Assembly: GCA_022823145.1 (NCBI GenBank)
Contig: JAJDXS010000018.1
Span: 58,608-122,607 of the forward strand
Source: Gemmatimonadota bacterium
Lineage (GTDB): Bacteria > Gemmatimonadota > Gemmatimonadetes > Longimicrobiales > Gaopeijiaceae
DNA length: 64,000 nucleotides
Direction: 5' to 3'
The notes under the pieces: generated by a model
Told to the model about the DNA's origin: nothing
Databases searched by the model: none
The model's input: the letters and a program-made list of their open reading frames with translations, nothing else
Part shown: one piece after another, positions 1 to 9,153 of the stretch
How the letters are laid out: each line of letters opens with the position of its first letter
Numbering within the stretch: position 1 is the first letter of the stretch
Position numbers and translations under genes: made by a program

Positions 1-776
1 CCCGTTTCCTGCCGGGCGGCTCCACGGAAGTCGTCCCAATTGCCGGCGGTGAGTATCCCGATCTCGGGTTGGGCGCGGGTCCGCTGGGTCGAGGCTGGGT
101 GTTGGGCGGCGTCGTCTTTGCCGGCCACGGACCACGTGACCTTGTTGCCGTTCATCACTTCGACCGGGACGGCGGCCACCTCGGCGAGCTGGTCTCGGTC
201 GGTGGCATCGTCCGCTATTCCGCCGGCAACTTCGGCGGTCCCGAACCCCTGTCCCCCCGGTCGGTGTTCGTGGCGGACGGGACACATCTCTACTTCGGGG
301 ACACCCTGGAGCCCGTGATTCGCCGCACTTCCGCGCCCGGCATCGCGGACGGGGAGATCGCATGGGAGCCTACGGGCTCGCTGGCGGTCCGCGATGCCCT
401 CGCCCAGGTGATCGACCTGGCGGCATCCCGGGCACCAGCGGACGAGGGGTCGGCCACCCGGGCCAGACACGAGGCGGCACCCGTTCCCGACGAACTGTCG
501 GTGTTCTGGGACTTCCTCATGGATCCGGAAGGGTTCCTCTGGATCCAGCACTATGAGCCCCTGGCGCACGCCTTCGCCCTGGGAGGCAGATACGTCGGAG
601 GTGTCGGAAACGGTGGCGTGTGGTTGGTCATGGCTCTGGATGGGCGCCGCGCCGGATCGGTCGAAGTCCCCGATGGCCTCGAATTGACGCAGATCACCCG
701 CACGAGCGTCGTCGGGATCCGGCGCGACGAACTCGGCGTCGAGTCCGTGCACGTACACCGGATTCGCCGCAATTGA
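1..776 (+). CDS. 6-bladed beta-propeller protein, C-terminal part (5' end outside window)
   Basis: The reading frame is open from base 3 to the stop, so the start lies upstream and about 258 codons are visible. The end (…LTQITRTSVVGIRRDELG…VHRIRR) looks like the C-terminus of the exported 6-bladed beta-propeller proteins common in Gemmatimonadota and Bacteroidota. It resembles the complete paralogue at 22590-23801, including the late pattern of an F-D/W-G-x-L-W-type blade motif (DPEGFLWIQHY here, DFDGRLWARDY there). No catalytic motif is visible and the ligand is unknown. The next gene begins 50 bases downstream on the same strand with its own ribosome binding site. The family call rests on pattern similarity only. 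Confidence 0.6.
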   Translation, partial: RFLPGGSTEVVPIAGGEYPDLGLGAGPLGRGWVLGGVVFAGHGPRDLVAVHHFDRDGGHLGELVSVGGIVRYSAGNFGGPEPLSPRSVFVADGTHLYFGDTLEPVIRRTSAPGIADGEIAWEPTGSLAVRDALAQVIDLAASRAPADEGSATRARHEAAPVPDELSVFWDFLMDPEGFLWIQHYEPLAHAFALGGRYVGGVGNGGVWLVMALDGRRAGSVEVPDGLELTQITRTSVVGIRRDELGVESVHVHRIRRN

Positions 777-826
777 CAAGGTTTGCCATCGTGTAGGCAC
801 GTTTGCCGCGATCTCCTGGAGGCACC

Positions 827-2905
827 ATGACCGCACGCGCCTTTTTCGTCCCCCTGGTCACCGTCGCCATCGCGCACGCCGCGTGCACCCCCTCCCGGGA
901 CACGCAGGTCGTCCGCGTGGAGATCGACGAGCGAGCCTCCTTCGCCGGTGGCCACGCGTTCGGCGATACCGGACCGTACGAGAAGATCGTCGGGAGGCTC
1001 CACATCGAGGTCGATCCCGACCACCCCGCCAACGACCGCGTGAGCGACCTCGCGCTGGCCCCGACGAACGAGCGTGGACGCGTGGAGGTCTGGACCGACT
1101 TCTTCCTGCTCAAGCCCGTCGATGCCGGCCGGGGCAACGGGCGGCTGCTCTACGACGTGGCCAACCGCGGCAACAAGGTCGCGCTGGGCACCTTCAACGG
1201 AGGGGGCGGCAACGATCCGGGCACGCTGGCGGACGCCGGCGACGGATTCCTCATGGAGGAGGGGTACTCGATCCTGTGGAGCGGGTGGAGCGGGGACGTG
1301 GCGGCTGGCAACGACCGTGTGCAGATCGGGGTGCCGGTTGCGCGCAACGGGGACGGAAGCCCGATCGTGGGGCGCATCTACGCCGAACTGGAGTCGACCG
1401 TATACGGCCTGTACATCGCGAATGTGCTGGAGCCTGGGAGCGACGCCGCGATGCGCAGGTACCGCAGCCTTCCCTTCGATTGGGGGAGTTCGCTGCCCTA
1501 TCCGTCCGTAGAGATGGATAACGGCAGCGCGACGCTGGTGAAGCGGCCTCGGCGCGATGCGGAGGGAGTGGAGGTTCCGCGGGACGAGTGGAGTTTCGGG
1601 CGTCTGGAGAACGGGGCGGTTGTGCCCGATCCGACGTGGGTACACGTGGAGGAGGGGTTCGAGCCGGGCTGGCTCTACGATCTCGTGTACGAAGGAAAGG
1701 ACCCCAGGGTCACGGGGCTGGGCCTCGCGGCCACGCGCGACGCGATCTCCTTCTTCCGCTACGCGTCGGACGAGGAGGGACCGCGCGCCAACCCGCTCGC
1801 CGGGACGGTGGAGTTCGCCTACGGCTACGGTGGATCGCAGTCGGGCCGCTTCCTGCACCACTTCGTCTACGAAGGGTTCAACGCGGATTTGGGGGGCCGA
1901 ATCGTCTTCGATGCCATCATGCCGCATGTCGCAGGAGCGGGGAAGGGGATCTTCAACCATCGCTTTGGCCAGACCACACGCCACGGCAGCCATCACGAGG
2001 AAGGGCTGTATCCGTCGGACTTCTTCCCCTTCAACTCCGTCCAGCAGCGGGATCCGGTGACTGGCGCCAGCGGATCGATGCTCGACCGGGCACGCGCGAG
2101 CGGTCATGTGCCACGGGTGTTCTTCACGCAAACGTCTACCGAGTACTGGTCGCGGGCGGCTTCGCTGCTGCACACCGACGTCGAGGGCAAGGTCGATGCC
2201 GACGTTGATCCGTCGGTGCGCATCTACATGATCGCGGGCACGGCGCACAACTCGATGACCGGCGGAGCCTATCAGAGTCCGGTCAACCGGACCACGACCC
2301 GGCCTGCCATGAGGGCGTTGCTCGTGGCACTCGATCGGTGGGCCGCCGACGGGGTCGAGCCGCCCGCGAGCCGCTATCCGCGCATCGACGACGGAACGCT
2401 GGTGGACCTGGCGGCATTCCGCGAGCGCTGGCCCGGCATTCCGGGGGCTGCGGCGCCGGAGGGCCACTATCGGCCGTTGCGGCTCGATCCCGGTCCCCGT
2501 TGGTACACCGAGGGGATCGCCGACCACGTGCCGCCGAAGATCGGACCCCCGTTCGAGACGCTCGTGCCGACGGTCGACGCGGACGGGAACGAGGTGGCGG
2601 GGATCCGGCTGCCGCATGTGGCGGTGCCACTCGCGACCTGGACCGGCTGGAATCTGCGGAACGCCTCCTGGGGCGTCGGGGGCATGCTGACCCGTTGGAT
2701 GGGGTCGTATCTGGCCTTCCCCCGGACGCAGGCGGAGGGATCGCGGCTGGCCGACCCGCGGAGGTCCGTCGAGGAGCGCTACCGGACGCACGACGAATAC
2801 GTGGCTCAGGTGGAGCGCGTGTGCCGCGAACTCGTGGCAGGGGGGTATCTGCTGGAGCGGGACGCCGCGGCGCTGATCAGGGAGGCTGCAGCGCTGGCCT
2901 GGTGA
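827..2905 (+). CDS. Exported alpha/beta hydrolase-domain protein (Abhydrolase_10 type)
   Basis: This 692-residue protein starts at the ATG preceded by GGAGG; a TTG 24 bases upstream is in frame but has no such site. The N-terminus is a signal peptide ending near Cys20 (AHAAC), so it may be a lipoprotein, although the lipobox is weak. The N-terminal part (FAGGHAFGDTGPYEKIVGR, then LLYDVANRGNK) and the middle match the alpha/beta-hydrolase-domain family PF20091. The likely nucleophile region is GYGGSQSGR, around residues 333-340. The physiological substrate is unknown; an esterase or amidase acting outside the cytoplasm is the family expectation. It lies 231 bases upstream of SusC-A on the same strand and may be transcribed separately. 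Confidence 0.8.
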   Translation: MTARAFFVPLVTVAIAHAACTPSRDTQVVRVEIDERASFAGGHAFGDTGPYEKIVGRLHIEVDPDHPANDRVSDLALAPTNERGRVEVWTDFFLLKPVDAGRGNGRLLYDVANRGNKVALGTFNGGGGNDPGTLADAGDGFLMEEGYSILWSGWSGDVAAGNDRVQIGVPVARNGDGSPIVGRIYAELESTVYGLYIANVLEPGSDAAMRRYRSLPFDWGSSLPYPSVEMDNGSATLVKRPRRDAEGVEVPRDEWSFGRLENGAVVPDPTWVHVEEGFEPGWLYDLVYEGKDPRVTGLGLAATRDAISFFRYASDEEGPRANPLAGTVEFAYGYGGSQSGRFLHHFVYEGFNADLGGRIVFDAIMPHVAGAGKGIFNHRFGQTTRHGSHHEEGLYPSDFFPFNSVQQRDPVTGASGSMLDRARASGHVPRVFFTQTSTEYWSRAASLLHTDVEGKVDADVDPSVRIYMIAGTAHNSMTGGAYQSPVNRTTTRPAMRALLVALDRWAADGVEPPASRYPRIDDGTLVDLAAFRERWPGIPGAAAPEGHYRPLRLDPGPRWYTEGIADHVPPKIGPPFETLVPTVDADGNEVAGIRLPHVAVPLATWTGWNLRNASWGVGGMLTRWMGSYLAFPRTQAEGSRLADPRRSVEERYRTHDEYVAQVERVCRELVAGGYLLERDAAALIREAAALAW

Positions 2906-3136
2906 CGCGGGCCGGGGGGCTCGTCCGTTTCTGACCTACTCTCGTCGGCCCATACGTGCGGTTTCTCTTCCTGACATACTCCTTCGTCCCAAGCCCTTGC
3001 GAGAATCCGTCCAGGACCCCATATCGGAATACATATCCAAATGCAATCGTGCACAGCCTGGCTGTTCGCGTTTCGGATAGATGGGACTCGTGCGCGGGAT
3101 GCGCACGCGCGGCTTTTCTTCATCAGGGAGCGCAAC

Positions 3137-4444
3137 ATGTGGTTGAGAGGTTTGAACGAACGGTCGGTGCAGCCCCCCCGACACGAGAGTCGGAGGTGGC
3201 TGGCCCGGGGGCTGTTCACCTTCCTGGCGGCCGGTCTCATGGTGGTGCCGGGGGTGGTCGAGCTTCAGGCCCAACAGGGCAGCATTACGGGTCTCGTCCG
3301 TGAGGAGGGCAGCGGGAATGCCCTCCAGGGGGCGCAGGTGACCATTTCGGAACTGCAACGGGGTGTTCTGGCGGGAGCTGGCGGCCGATTCCTGCTGGAT
3401 GGCGTTCCGGTGGGTACCCACACGGTGACGGTGGAATACATCGGTTACGCCACCGCCAGCCAGGAGATCCAGGTGGCGGCCGGCGAGACGACGCTGCTGG
3501 ACTTCAATCTCCGCCAGCAGGCATTCGCGTTGGACGAGATCGTTGTTACGGGGACCGCAGGCGTGACGGAGCGCCGTCAGATCGGCCACTCGATCGGCAT
3601 CGTCGAGGCTGCGGAGCTCGTAGAAATCGCCCCCATCACGACGGTCAATCAGCTGCTGCAGGGGCGCATCGCCGGCGCGTCCATCCTGCAGCAATCCGGC
3701 AACATCGGCAGGGGTACCACGATGGCGCTGCGCGGGATCTCCAGCGTGGAGATGAGATCGACCCCGCTCTTCTACATCGACGGGGTACGCGTAACGAACA
3801 ACACAGCGCGTCTGAATGACCTGAGCCCGAGCGACATCGAGAGCATAGAGGTTGTGAAGGGTCCCGCTGCTTCGACGCTCTACGGGAGCGAGGCGAGCAA
3901 CGGCGTCGTCCAGATCATTACCAAGAAGGGCCGGTCCGGCCAGGCGCAATTCACAGCCCAGACGCGTCTCGGCTCGCAGTTCTGGAACGATGCGGAGGAG
4001 TGGATTCCCACCAACGGTGCGCGCGATCCAGCCACCGGCAATGTCGTCCTGCACCACCCGCTGCTGGCCGAGGAAGCCGCGGGCCGCAGCGTGATCTTCA
4101 ACGGCATGACCCAGTCGTACAACCTGGACGTCACGGGGGGGACGGGGCGACTTCGGCTACTACGCATCGCTCTCGTACCAGGACGACGAAGGGATCATAC
4201 CCAACAACTGGATCGAGCAGCTCGCAGGCCGCGTGAACGTCAACGCGCGCGCCAGAGACGACCTGCAGATCAACGCGGGCATCAGCTACGCCAAGGTGGA
4301 TCGTGGAGAGGCGCCGGAGGGATTCACCGGCACGCTCGGGTACTTCGGCCAGGTGATATTCGCCAGTCCACTGACATTGAACACGACGCGTCGCGGCTTC
4401 CTGCAGTCGGTGCCGGAAGAGACCTGGAAGGTGCGCCACCGTGA
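3137..4444 (+). CDS. SusC-like TonB-dependent outer-membrane receptor A, 5' reading frame (frameshifted)
   Basis: This is the N-terminal third of a SusC/RagA-type TonB-dependent transporter. The start is the ATG after a GGGAG site; an in-frame ATG 96 bases upstream lacks one. Residues 1-46 are a signal peptide ending LQAQ. Residues about 49-127 form a CarboxypepD_reg-like domain, LDEIVVTG at 132-139 is the TonB-box-like segment, and the plug follows (VNQLLQGRIAG, YIDGVRV, DIESIEVVKG, LYGSEASNGVVQI). Homology stops abruptly near residue 337, in a stretch of seven and then four G residues (4135-4147). The remaining 99 codons are out-of-frame. Removing one G joins this frame to the next entry and gives a normal receptor of about 993 residues. 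SusD-A follows. Confidence 0.85.
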   Translation: MWLRGLNERSVQPPRHESRRWLARGLFTFLAAGLMVVPGVVELQAQQGSITGLVREEGSGNALQGAQVTISELQRGVLAGAGGRFLLDGVPVGTHTVTVEYIGYATASQEIQVAAGETTLLDFNLRQQAFALDEIVVTGTAGVTERRQIGHSIGIVEAAELVEIAPITTVNQLLQGRIAGASILQQSGNIGRGTTMALRGISSVEMRSTPLFYIDGVRVTNNTARLNDLSPSDIESIEVVKGPAASTLYGSEASNGVVQIITKKGRSGQAQFTAQTRLGSQFWNDAEEWIPTNGARDPATGNVVLHHPLLAEEAAGRSVIFNGMTQSYNLDVTGGTGRLRLLRIALVPGRRRDHTQQLDRAARRPRERQRARQRRPADQRGHQLRQGGSWRGAGGIHRHARVLRPGDIRQSTDIEHDASRLPAVGAGRDLEGAPP

Positions 4445-6119
4445 CAACATCCACCACACGACGTGGAACATCAACGTCACTCACGACCCGTTCGATTGGT
4501 TTACGCACCGGCTGACCAGCGGTATCGACCTGGTCTACGAGCAGAACGGTCGACTCTTCCCGCGTCAGGAGGACCCGGCGAATCACATGTGGGGCCGGCG
4601 CCTGGCCCAGGGCGAGCGCCAGGTGAATGACGGCACCGAGCTACAGACCACCCTGGACTATGCCGCCACGGCGACCTTCGACGTGACGTCCGACATCCGG
4701 TCGGCGACGTCGGCAGGCATTCAGTACTACACGCGTGAGACGCACAACACCGACGCGCTGGGGCGGAACTTCCCGGCGCCGGCGCTGACGACGGTGACCA
4801 CGGCTTCACAGAGGTTCGCCGGTGAGTTCTTCAGTGAGAACAAGACCTGGGGCGCCTACATCCAGGAGCGGTTCGAGTGGCGGGACCAGCTCTTCATCAC
4901 CGCCGCCATCCGCGGCGACGACAACAGCGCATTCGGCGTAGAGATCGACCCGGTCATCTATCCCAAGCTGAGCGGCTCATGGGTGTTGAGCGACGCGGAC
5001 TTCTTCGACGTGAACTGGGTGGATCAGTTCCAGGTTCGCGCGGCCTGGGGTGAGGCGGGCCGTCAGCCCGGCTCATTCGACGCGATCCGAACGTACGCTC
5101 CGGCGATCGCGCGCAACGACCAGCCCGGCGTCAGCCCGTCGAACCCTGGAAACCCGAACCTGAAGCCCGAGCGCAGTTCGGAAATCGAGGTCGGTTTCGA
5201 CGCCGAGCTCTTCAACGGCCGCTGGTCGCTGGAGTTCACCGGCTACACCCAAAAGACGACGGACGCACTGCTCGAAAAGGATGTGGCGCCGTCGACCGGC
5301 TTCTCGGGTCAGCAGTGGGTCAACCTGGGCCGGGTGGACAACCAGGGCTTCGACTTCTCTACGACTGTCGTGCCCGTCGTGCTGTCCGGGCTGAGCTGGG
5401 ACGTCACCCTCAACGTGAGCCACAACTCCAACGAGATCATTGACATGGGGGACATCGACTTCATCAGCCGGGGACGGGGCAACGCCCATGCCGAAGGGTA
5501 CCCCGTCGGTGGCATGTGGGCCCACAACGTGGTTTCTGCGGACTGGGATCCGATCACCCGGCGGGCCGTCAACATTCTCTGCGCCAGCGAGAACGGCGGC
5601 CCCATGCCCTGTAGTCAGGCCGGCGAGGTCTATCTGGGCTCTCCCGGACCCGATTGGAATGCATCACTGAGTACCTCGGTGCAGATCGGCCAGAATCTGA
5701 GGTTTACGGCGTTGGCCGAAGGCTTTTTCCAGATGCGCGTCATGAGCGTGCAGGAGTGGGCGCGTGACGAGGTCTTCAGGAACAGTCCGGAGGCTGCGAT
5801 GCTGGAAGAGAACCCGCTGCTGGCTGCGGCGATCCAGACTTCCAACGCCTATGGCTACTGGATAAACCGGAACGACTATGTCCGGATTCGGGAGATCTCG
5901 GCGCAATACACGCTTCCCACCGACCTGGCTTCCAGGATCGGGGCGTCACGCGCCAGCTTCGGCGTCCTGGCCCGCAATCCCGGGTTCCTCTACGTGCACG
6001 ACGAAGTCGCTGACACCGATCCCGAAAGCCGGGGCAGCAGCGATTTCTACTACCACCAGCGCCAGAACATCTTCCCTCAGCTTACGCGGATCGAAGGATC
6101 GCTCCGCGTGACGTTTTGA
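4149..6119 (+). CDS. SusC-like TonB-dependent receptor A, 3' reading frame (beta-barrel, same gene)
   Basis: This frame carries the beta-barrel of the receptor begun at 3137. Recognisable sequence resumes as DFGYYASLSY directly after the G-run and continues to the stop. The C-terminus ends in Phe (…GSLRVTF), as expected for BAM-dependent outer-membrane barrels. Typical SusC segments are present: AAIRGDDNSAFG, YPKLSGSW, VRAAWGEAGRQPG, NLKPERSSEIEVGFD and FLYVHDEVADTDPES. The first in-frame Met is at 4233, well inside the barrel and without a ribosome binding site, so this is not an independent gene. Either the frameshift is a homopolymer sequencing error and the receptor is intact, or the gene is a fresh pseudogene. 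No other stop or shift is visible in the remaining 650 codons. Confidence 0.85.
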   Translation, partial: DFGYYASLSYQDDEGIIPNNWIEQLAGRVNVNARARDDLQINAGISYAKVDRGEAPEGFTGTLGYFGQVIFASPLTLNTTRRGFLQSVPEETWKVRHRDNIHHTTWNINVTHDPFDWFTHRLTSGIDLVYEQNGRLFPRQEDPANHMWGRRLAQGERQVNDGTELQTTLDYAATATFDVTSDIRSATSAGIQYYTRETHNTDALGRNFPAPALTTVTTASQRFAGEFFSENKTWGAYIQERFEWRDQLFITAAIRGDDNSAFGVEIDPVIYPKLSGSWVLSDADFFDVNWVDQFQVRAAWGEAGRQPGSFDAIRTYAPAIARNDQPGVSPSNPGNPNLKPERSSEIEVGFDAELFNGRWSLEFTGYTQKTTDALLEKDVAPSTGFSGQQWVNLGRVDNQGFDFSTTVVPVVLSGLSWDVTLNVSHNSNEIIDMGDIDFISRGRGNAHAEGYPVGGMWAHNVVSADWDPITRRAVNILCASENGGPMPCSQAGEVYLGSPGPDWNASLSTSVQIGQNLRFTALAEGFFQMRVMSVQEWARDEVFRNSPEAAMLEENPLLAAAIQTSNAYGYWINRNDYVRIREISAQYTLPTDLASRIGASRASFGVLARNPGFLYVHDEVADTDPESRGSSDFYYHQRQNIFPQLTRIEGSLRVTF

Positions 6120-6198
6120 AGAATGAGAGGAAGCCATGCAGCACACGCTTCATCCATCAACGAACCGTTCATTGACCAACGAACTGAGGGAACAAGAC

Positions 6199-7446
6199 AT
6201 GAATAGAGTGACTAAGAGTGTACGAGGCCGCCGCGGGAGGCCGTCCTCCGGGGATCCGGCCTGGCTCGCCGTCCTGTGCCTGAGCCTGATGCTGGGGGCG
6301 TGCGATCTGGCCGTGGAGTTGCCGGGCGACATTACGGCAGAGGAGTTGGAGCAGCCTGAGGATCTTCCCCTGCTGGTCACCAGCGCCGAGGGCGTGTTCG
6401 AGTGCGCCTATCAACAGTACGTACTTCTTTCCGCTCAACTCATCGACGAGTTCATGAGCGGTGGCTCCGACGGTGCCTACTACATTTACGACCAGCGCGA
6501 GATTACTCCCGCCACCGGCACGTACTCGAGCGGTGGCTGCCCGGGAGGCCAGCTTGCGGGTCTCTACACGCCTCTCTCGCAGGCCCGATGGTTCTCGGAC
6601 TCGAACCTCCAGCGCGCCCAGGAGGCGGGATCGCAGGACATGGTCGCGCGGTCTGCCGTGCTGGCCGGCTATGCCTATACGCTGTTCGGCGAGGGGTTCT
6701 GCTCGGCGGCCTACGACGGCGGCCCGGAGGTCTTTCCGCCACAGAGCCTGGAACTGGCCGAGGACCGCTTCTCCACAGCGATCTCCAGTGGATCCGGTGA
6801 CCTGCAGACCCTGGCCTACCTGGGTCGCGCCCGCGTGAGGCTCAATCAGGGCGACATGGCCGGCGCGATTTCCGACGCGCAGCAGGTGCCCGACGGATTT
6901 GCCTACTACGCGACCCGCTCGTCCGCGGACAACAGCCGCCAGAACCACCTGTACGGCAGCAACTGGATCGACCGGAACATCGAGGTCGACGTGCCTTTCT
7001 GGAACCTGGAGTTTGAAGGGGTTCCCGACCCCCGGGTGGAGTTGATCCACACAGGCAACACCGGTCGAAACGGACTGAACCCCGAGGTACTTCAGACCAA
7101 GTACCCGGACTACGATGCGGACATTCCAATCGGGCGGTACGCCGAAGCGCTACTGATCATCGCTGAAGCCGCAGGTGGTCAGACGGCGGTCGACAACATC
7201 AACGAGCTCCATAGCCGTGCGGGGTTGCCTCTTTTCGCCAGTGACGACCCGGCCGAGATCATGGCTCAGGTCTACGAGGAGCGGAGGCGGGAGTTGTTCA
7301 TCGAGGGCCATCGCATGAACGACATGTTGCGGCTGAATATTCCGTTCCCCTCCGGAGCGGACCCCTTCAACGACCGGCGATATGGGGAGACGACATGCTT
7401 CCCTCTGCCCGACATCGAGAGGGAGAACAACGAGAACATCCCCTAG
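6199..7446 (+). CDS. SusD/RagB-like surface nutrient-binding lipoprotein A
   Basis: This 415-residue lipoprotein partners SusC-A and would cap its barrel on the cell surface. I chose the ATG at 6199 (site GAGGG seven bases upstream) because it gives a compact signal peptide with lipobox LGAC, lipidated at Cys35. An in-frame ATG at 6136 also has a purine-rich site and would add 21 residues. Early sequence (ITAEELEQPEDLPLLVTSAEG) and the C-terminal RRRELFIEGHRMNDMLR and CFPLPDIERENNENIP are typical of SusD-type proteins. The ligand cannot be read from sequence. At about 415 residues it is short for the family, like SusD-B and SusD-C in this window. It lies 79 bases after SusC-A, so co-transcription is likely. 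Confidence 0.88.
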   Translation: MNRVTKSVRGRRGRPSSGDPAWLAVLCLSLMLGACDLAVELPGDITAEELEQPEDLPLLVTSAEGVFECAYQQYVLLSAQLIDEFMSGGSDGAYYIYDQREITPATGTYSSGGCPGGQLAGLYTPLSQARWFSDSNLQRAQEAGSQDMVARSAVLAGYAYTLFGEGFCSAAYDGGPEVFPPQSLELAEDRFSTAISSGSGDLQTLAYLGRARVRLNQGDMAGAISDAQQVPDGFAYYATRSSADNSRQNHLYGSNWIDRNIEVDVPFWNLEFEGVPDPRVELIHTGNTGRNGLNPEVLQTKYPDYDADIPIGRYAEALLIIAEAAGGQTAVDNINELHSRAGLPLFASDDPAEIMAQVYEERRRELFIEGHRMNDMLRLNIPFPSGADPFNDRRYGETTCFPLPDIERENNENIP

Positions 7447-7523
7447 GCACATAGTCAGGGGAGTTGCAATGCGTTGATCCGGCAGGCCGGCCCGTGGGGC
7501 GGCGCGGAACAGGGAGAGCGAAA

Positions 7524-9143
7524 ATGAGTTTGACAAGATTTGCCAATCCCGATCCGCGCACAGCGCCCAGACGCTCCGCGGGCCGCCTGTCGGCAATTGC
7601 CGCCCTTGTCTGTCTCGCGGCGGTACTGGCCGCGTGTGACGCGCGCGATCAGGAGCCGCAGGCGGCGGTCGCCAGCAATGTTGCGCCGGAGGCGCTGGAG
7701 CCGTCGAGCCTTGAGCGCTGGGCCGACGAGACCTTCGGCGCGCTCCTGGAGGAGCACAGGATCTCGGCGCTCGCCATTTCGGTGACCAACACGGACGAAG
7801 TCGTCTTCAAGAAGGGTTACGGGTACCACGACTACGCCACGAGGCGGCCCATCGATCCGGATGTGTCCCAGTTCCGCATCGGGTCGCTCACCAAGACGTT
7901 CTTCGGGACGGCCATCGCCCAGCTCCTGGAGCGCGGCGAGATCGAGTCTCTCGACGACCCCGTCAACAGGTATCTGACCCGGATCCAGCTGCAACACCCC
8001 TTCGGGGACGACGAGATCACCATTCGCGACATGGTCACCCACCAGGGCGGCATGGTTCCCCGGGGATCCCGCTCCCCGTTCACTTCAGTGGGTGAGGAGC
8101 GTCCCCAACCGCCCCTCTCGGCGGCGGTTCTGGAGGCCAATCTCCCGCCTGTGGTTCGCGAGCCGGGCACCTTCTCCGATTACTGCAACGCCTGCAGCGC
8201 CGTCCTGGGGTTCATGGTGGAGGACATCACCGGACAGACGCTGGAGGAGTACCTCGTGGAGAACGTGTACGAGCCGCTGGGCATGACGCGCACGACACTG
8301 GTCAACTCCCTGCAGGCGCCCAGTGTCGACGTGGTGACCCAGTACGCATTCGTCACCGGCGAAGCACCGGTCGCGCTTCGCTACCCCTCACTCACCCCGT
8401 TCATCTCCTACGCGGGGGACATCAACTCCACGGCCGGCGACATGGCGCGCTTCATTCGGGCCCACGCCCTGCAAGGCACGGGCAGCACACCAGCGCTGAT
8501 GGCGCCCGAGAGCTATGAGGTCATGCACCGCTGGGACCGTGGCAATCATCCGGACGCCAGCGGCTTCGGCATCCAGTTCTTTCGCTACGAGTACAACGGC
8601 GAGCCGGTGATCGAGCACTACGGGAGCATCCGCTACCGCTCGCTGGAGATCATCATGCTCGACGCGCAGGTGGGCGTCTTCGTCACCATGGCTGGTGGCG
8701 GCGAACCCAACCCTAACGACGTGGCCGGGGCAGACCCGTCGCTGGAGCCCATCGCCGGACCGGTCCTGGCGCAGGCGTCGCACAGTGGCGTCCGGGCCCT
8801 CGTTCTTGAGCACTTCCTCGGGCGGTTGCCGATCGACGAGAGTCTGGAGGTCGATGTCGGGCAGTATGCCGGACTCTACCATCGCATTCCCGCGGACCAG
8901 GCCGAAACGCCGGGCGGCGGCGGCCGCCTCGTGGAAGACAGCGGTGACGGTGGGCTGATGATCGACGGGCTCGGACCCTACCGCCCGTCGGGACCCGACG
9001 CGTTCACGCTCGATGGCCAGCTGCCCGTGGAGGCCGGCTTCAGGGACTCCAACCGGTACGTGTTTGCGCGGCAGAGCGACGGGTCCATGCACATGTTCGC
9101 CCACATCAACGCCGGTGGCTTCGTAAGGGCGGCCCGCGAATAG
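7524..9143 (+). CDS. Serine hydrolase of the class C beta-lactamase/PBP fold, lipoprotein
   Basis: This 539-residue exported protein of the beta-lactamase (PF00144) family has an SxxK motif at S121-L-T-K124, a Y-x-N motif at Y220-C-N222 and a later H-Y-G triad motif. It is therefore probably an active serine peptidase or esterase; members act on D-amino-acid peptides, esters or cell-wall fragments. The ATG at 7524 follows AGGGAGAG and gives a signal peptide with lipobox LAAC (Cys38). An in-frame TTG at 7464 is unlikely. The C-terminal 150 residues form an extra domain without a recognised motif. It sits 77 bases downstream of SusD-A on the same strand and is probably part of that uptake locus. 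It is convergent with the methyltransferase gene, only 10 bases away. Confidence 0.85.
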   Translation: MSLTRFANPDPRTAPRRSAGRLSAIAALVCLAAVLAACDARDQEPQAAVASNVAPEALEPSSLERWADETFGALLEEHRISALAISVTNTDEVVFKKGYGYHDYATRRPIDPDVSQFRIGSLTKTFFGTAIAQLLERGEIESLDDPVNRYLTRIQLQHPFGDDEITIRDMVTHQGGMVPRGSRSPFTSVGEERPQPPLSAAVLEANLPPVVREPGTFSDYCNACSAVLGFMVEDITGQTLEEYLVENVYEPLGMTRTTLVNSLQAPSVDVVTQYAFVTGEAPVALRYPSLTPFISYAGDINSTAGDMARFIRAHALQGTGSTPALMAPESYEVMHRWDRGNHPDASGFGIQFFRYEYNGEPVIEHYGSIRYRSLEIIMLDAQVGVFVTMAGGGEPNPNDVAGADPSLEPIAGPVLAQASHSGVRALVLEHFLGRLPIDESLEVDVGQYAGLYHRIPADQAETPGGGGRLVEDSGDGGLMIDGLGPYRPSGPDAFTLDGQLPVEAGFRDSNRYVFARQSDGSMHMFAHINAGGFVRAARE

Positions 9144-9153
9144 CAGGCGTCGG

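Noticed and set aside
551..2791. Long - strand open frame of 746 codons opposite the alpha/beta hydrolase gene
   Set aside because: Arg/Pro/Gly/His-rich shadow translation with no domain; high GC keeps antisense frames open. The + strand protein has clear family motifs.
4130..4150. Programmed ribosomal frameshift in SusC-A
   Set aside because: No slippery heptamer with a downstream stem or an internal ribosome-binding-like stimulator is evident; homopolymer indel or mutation is simpler.
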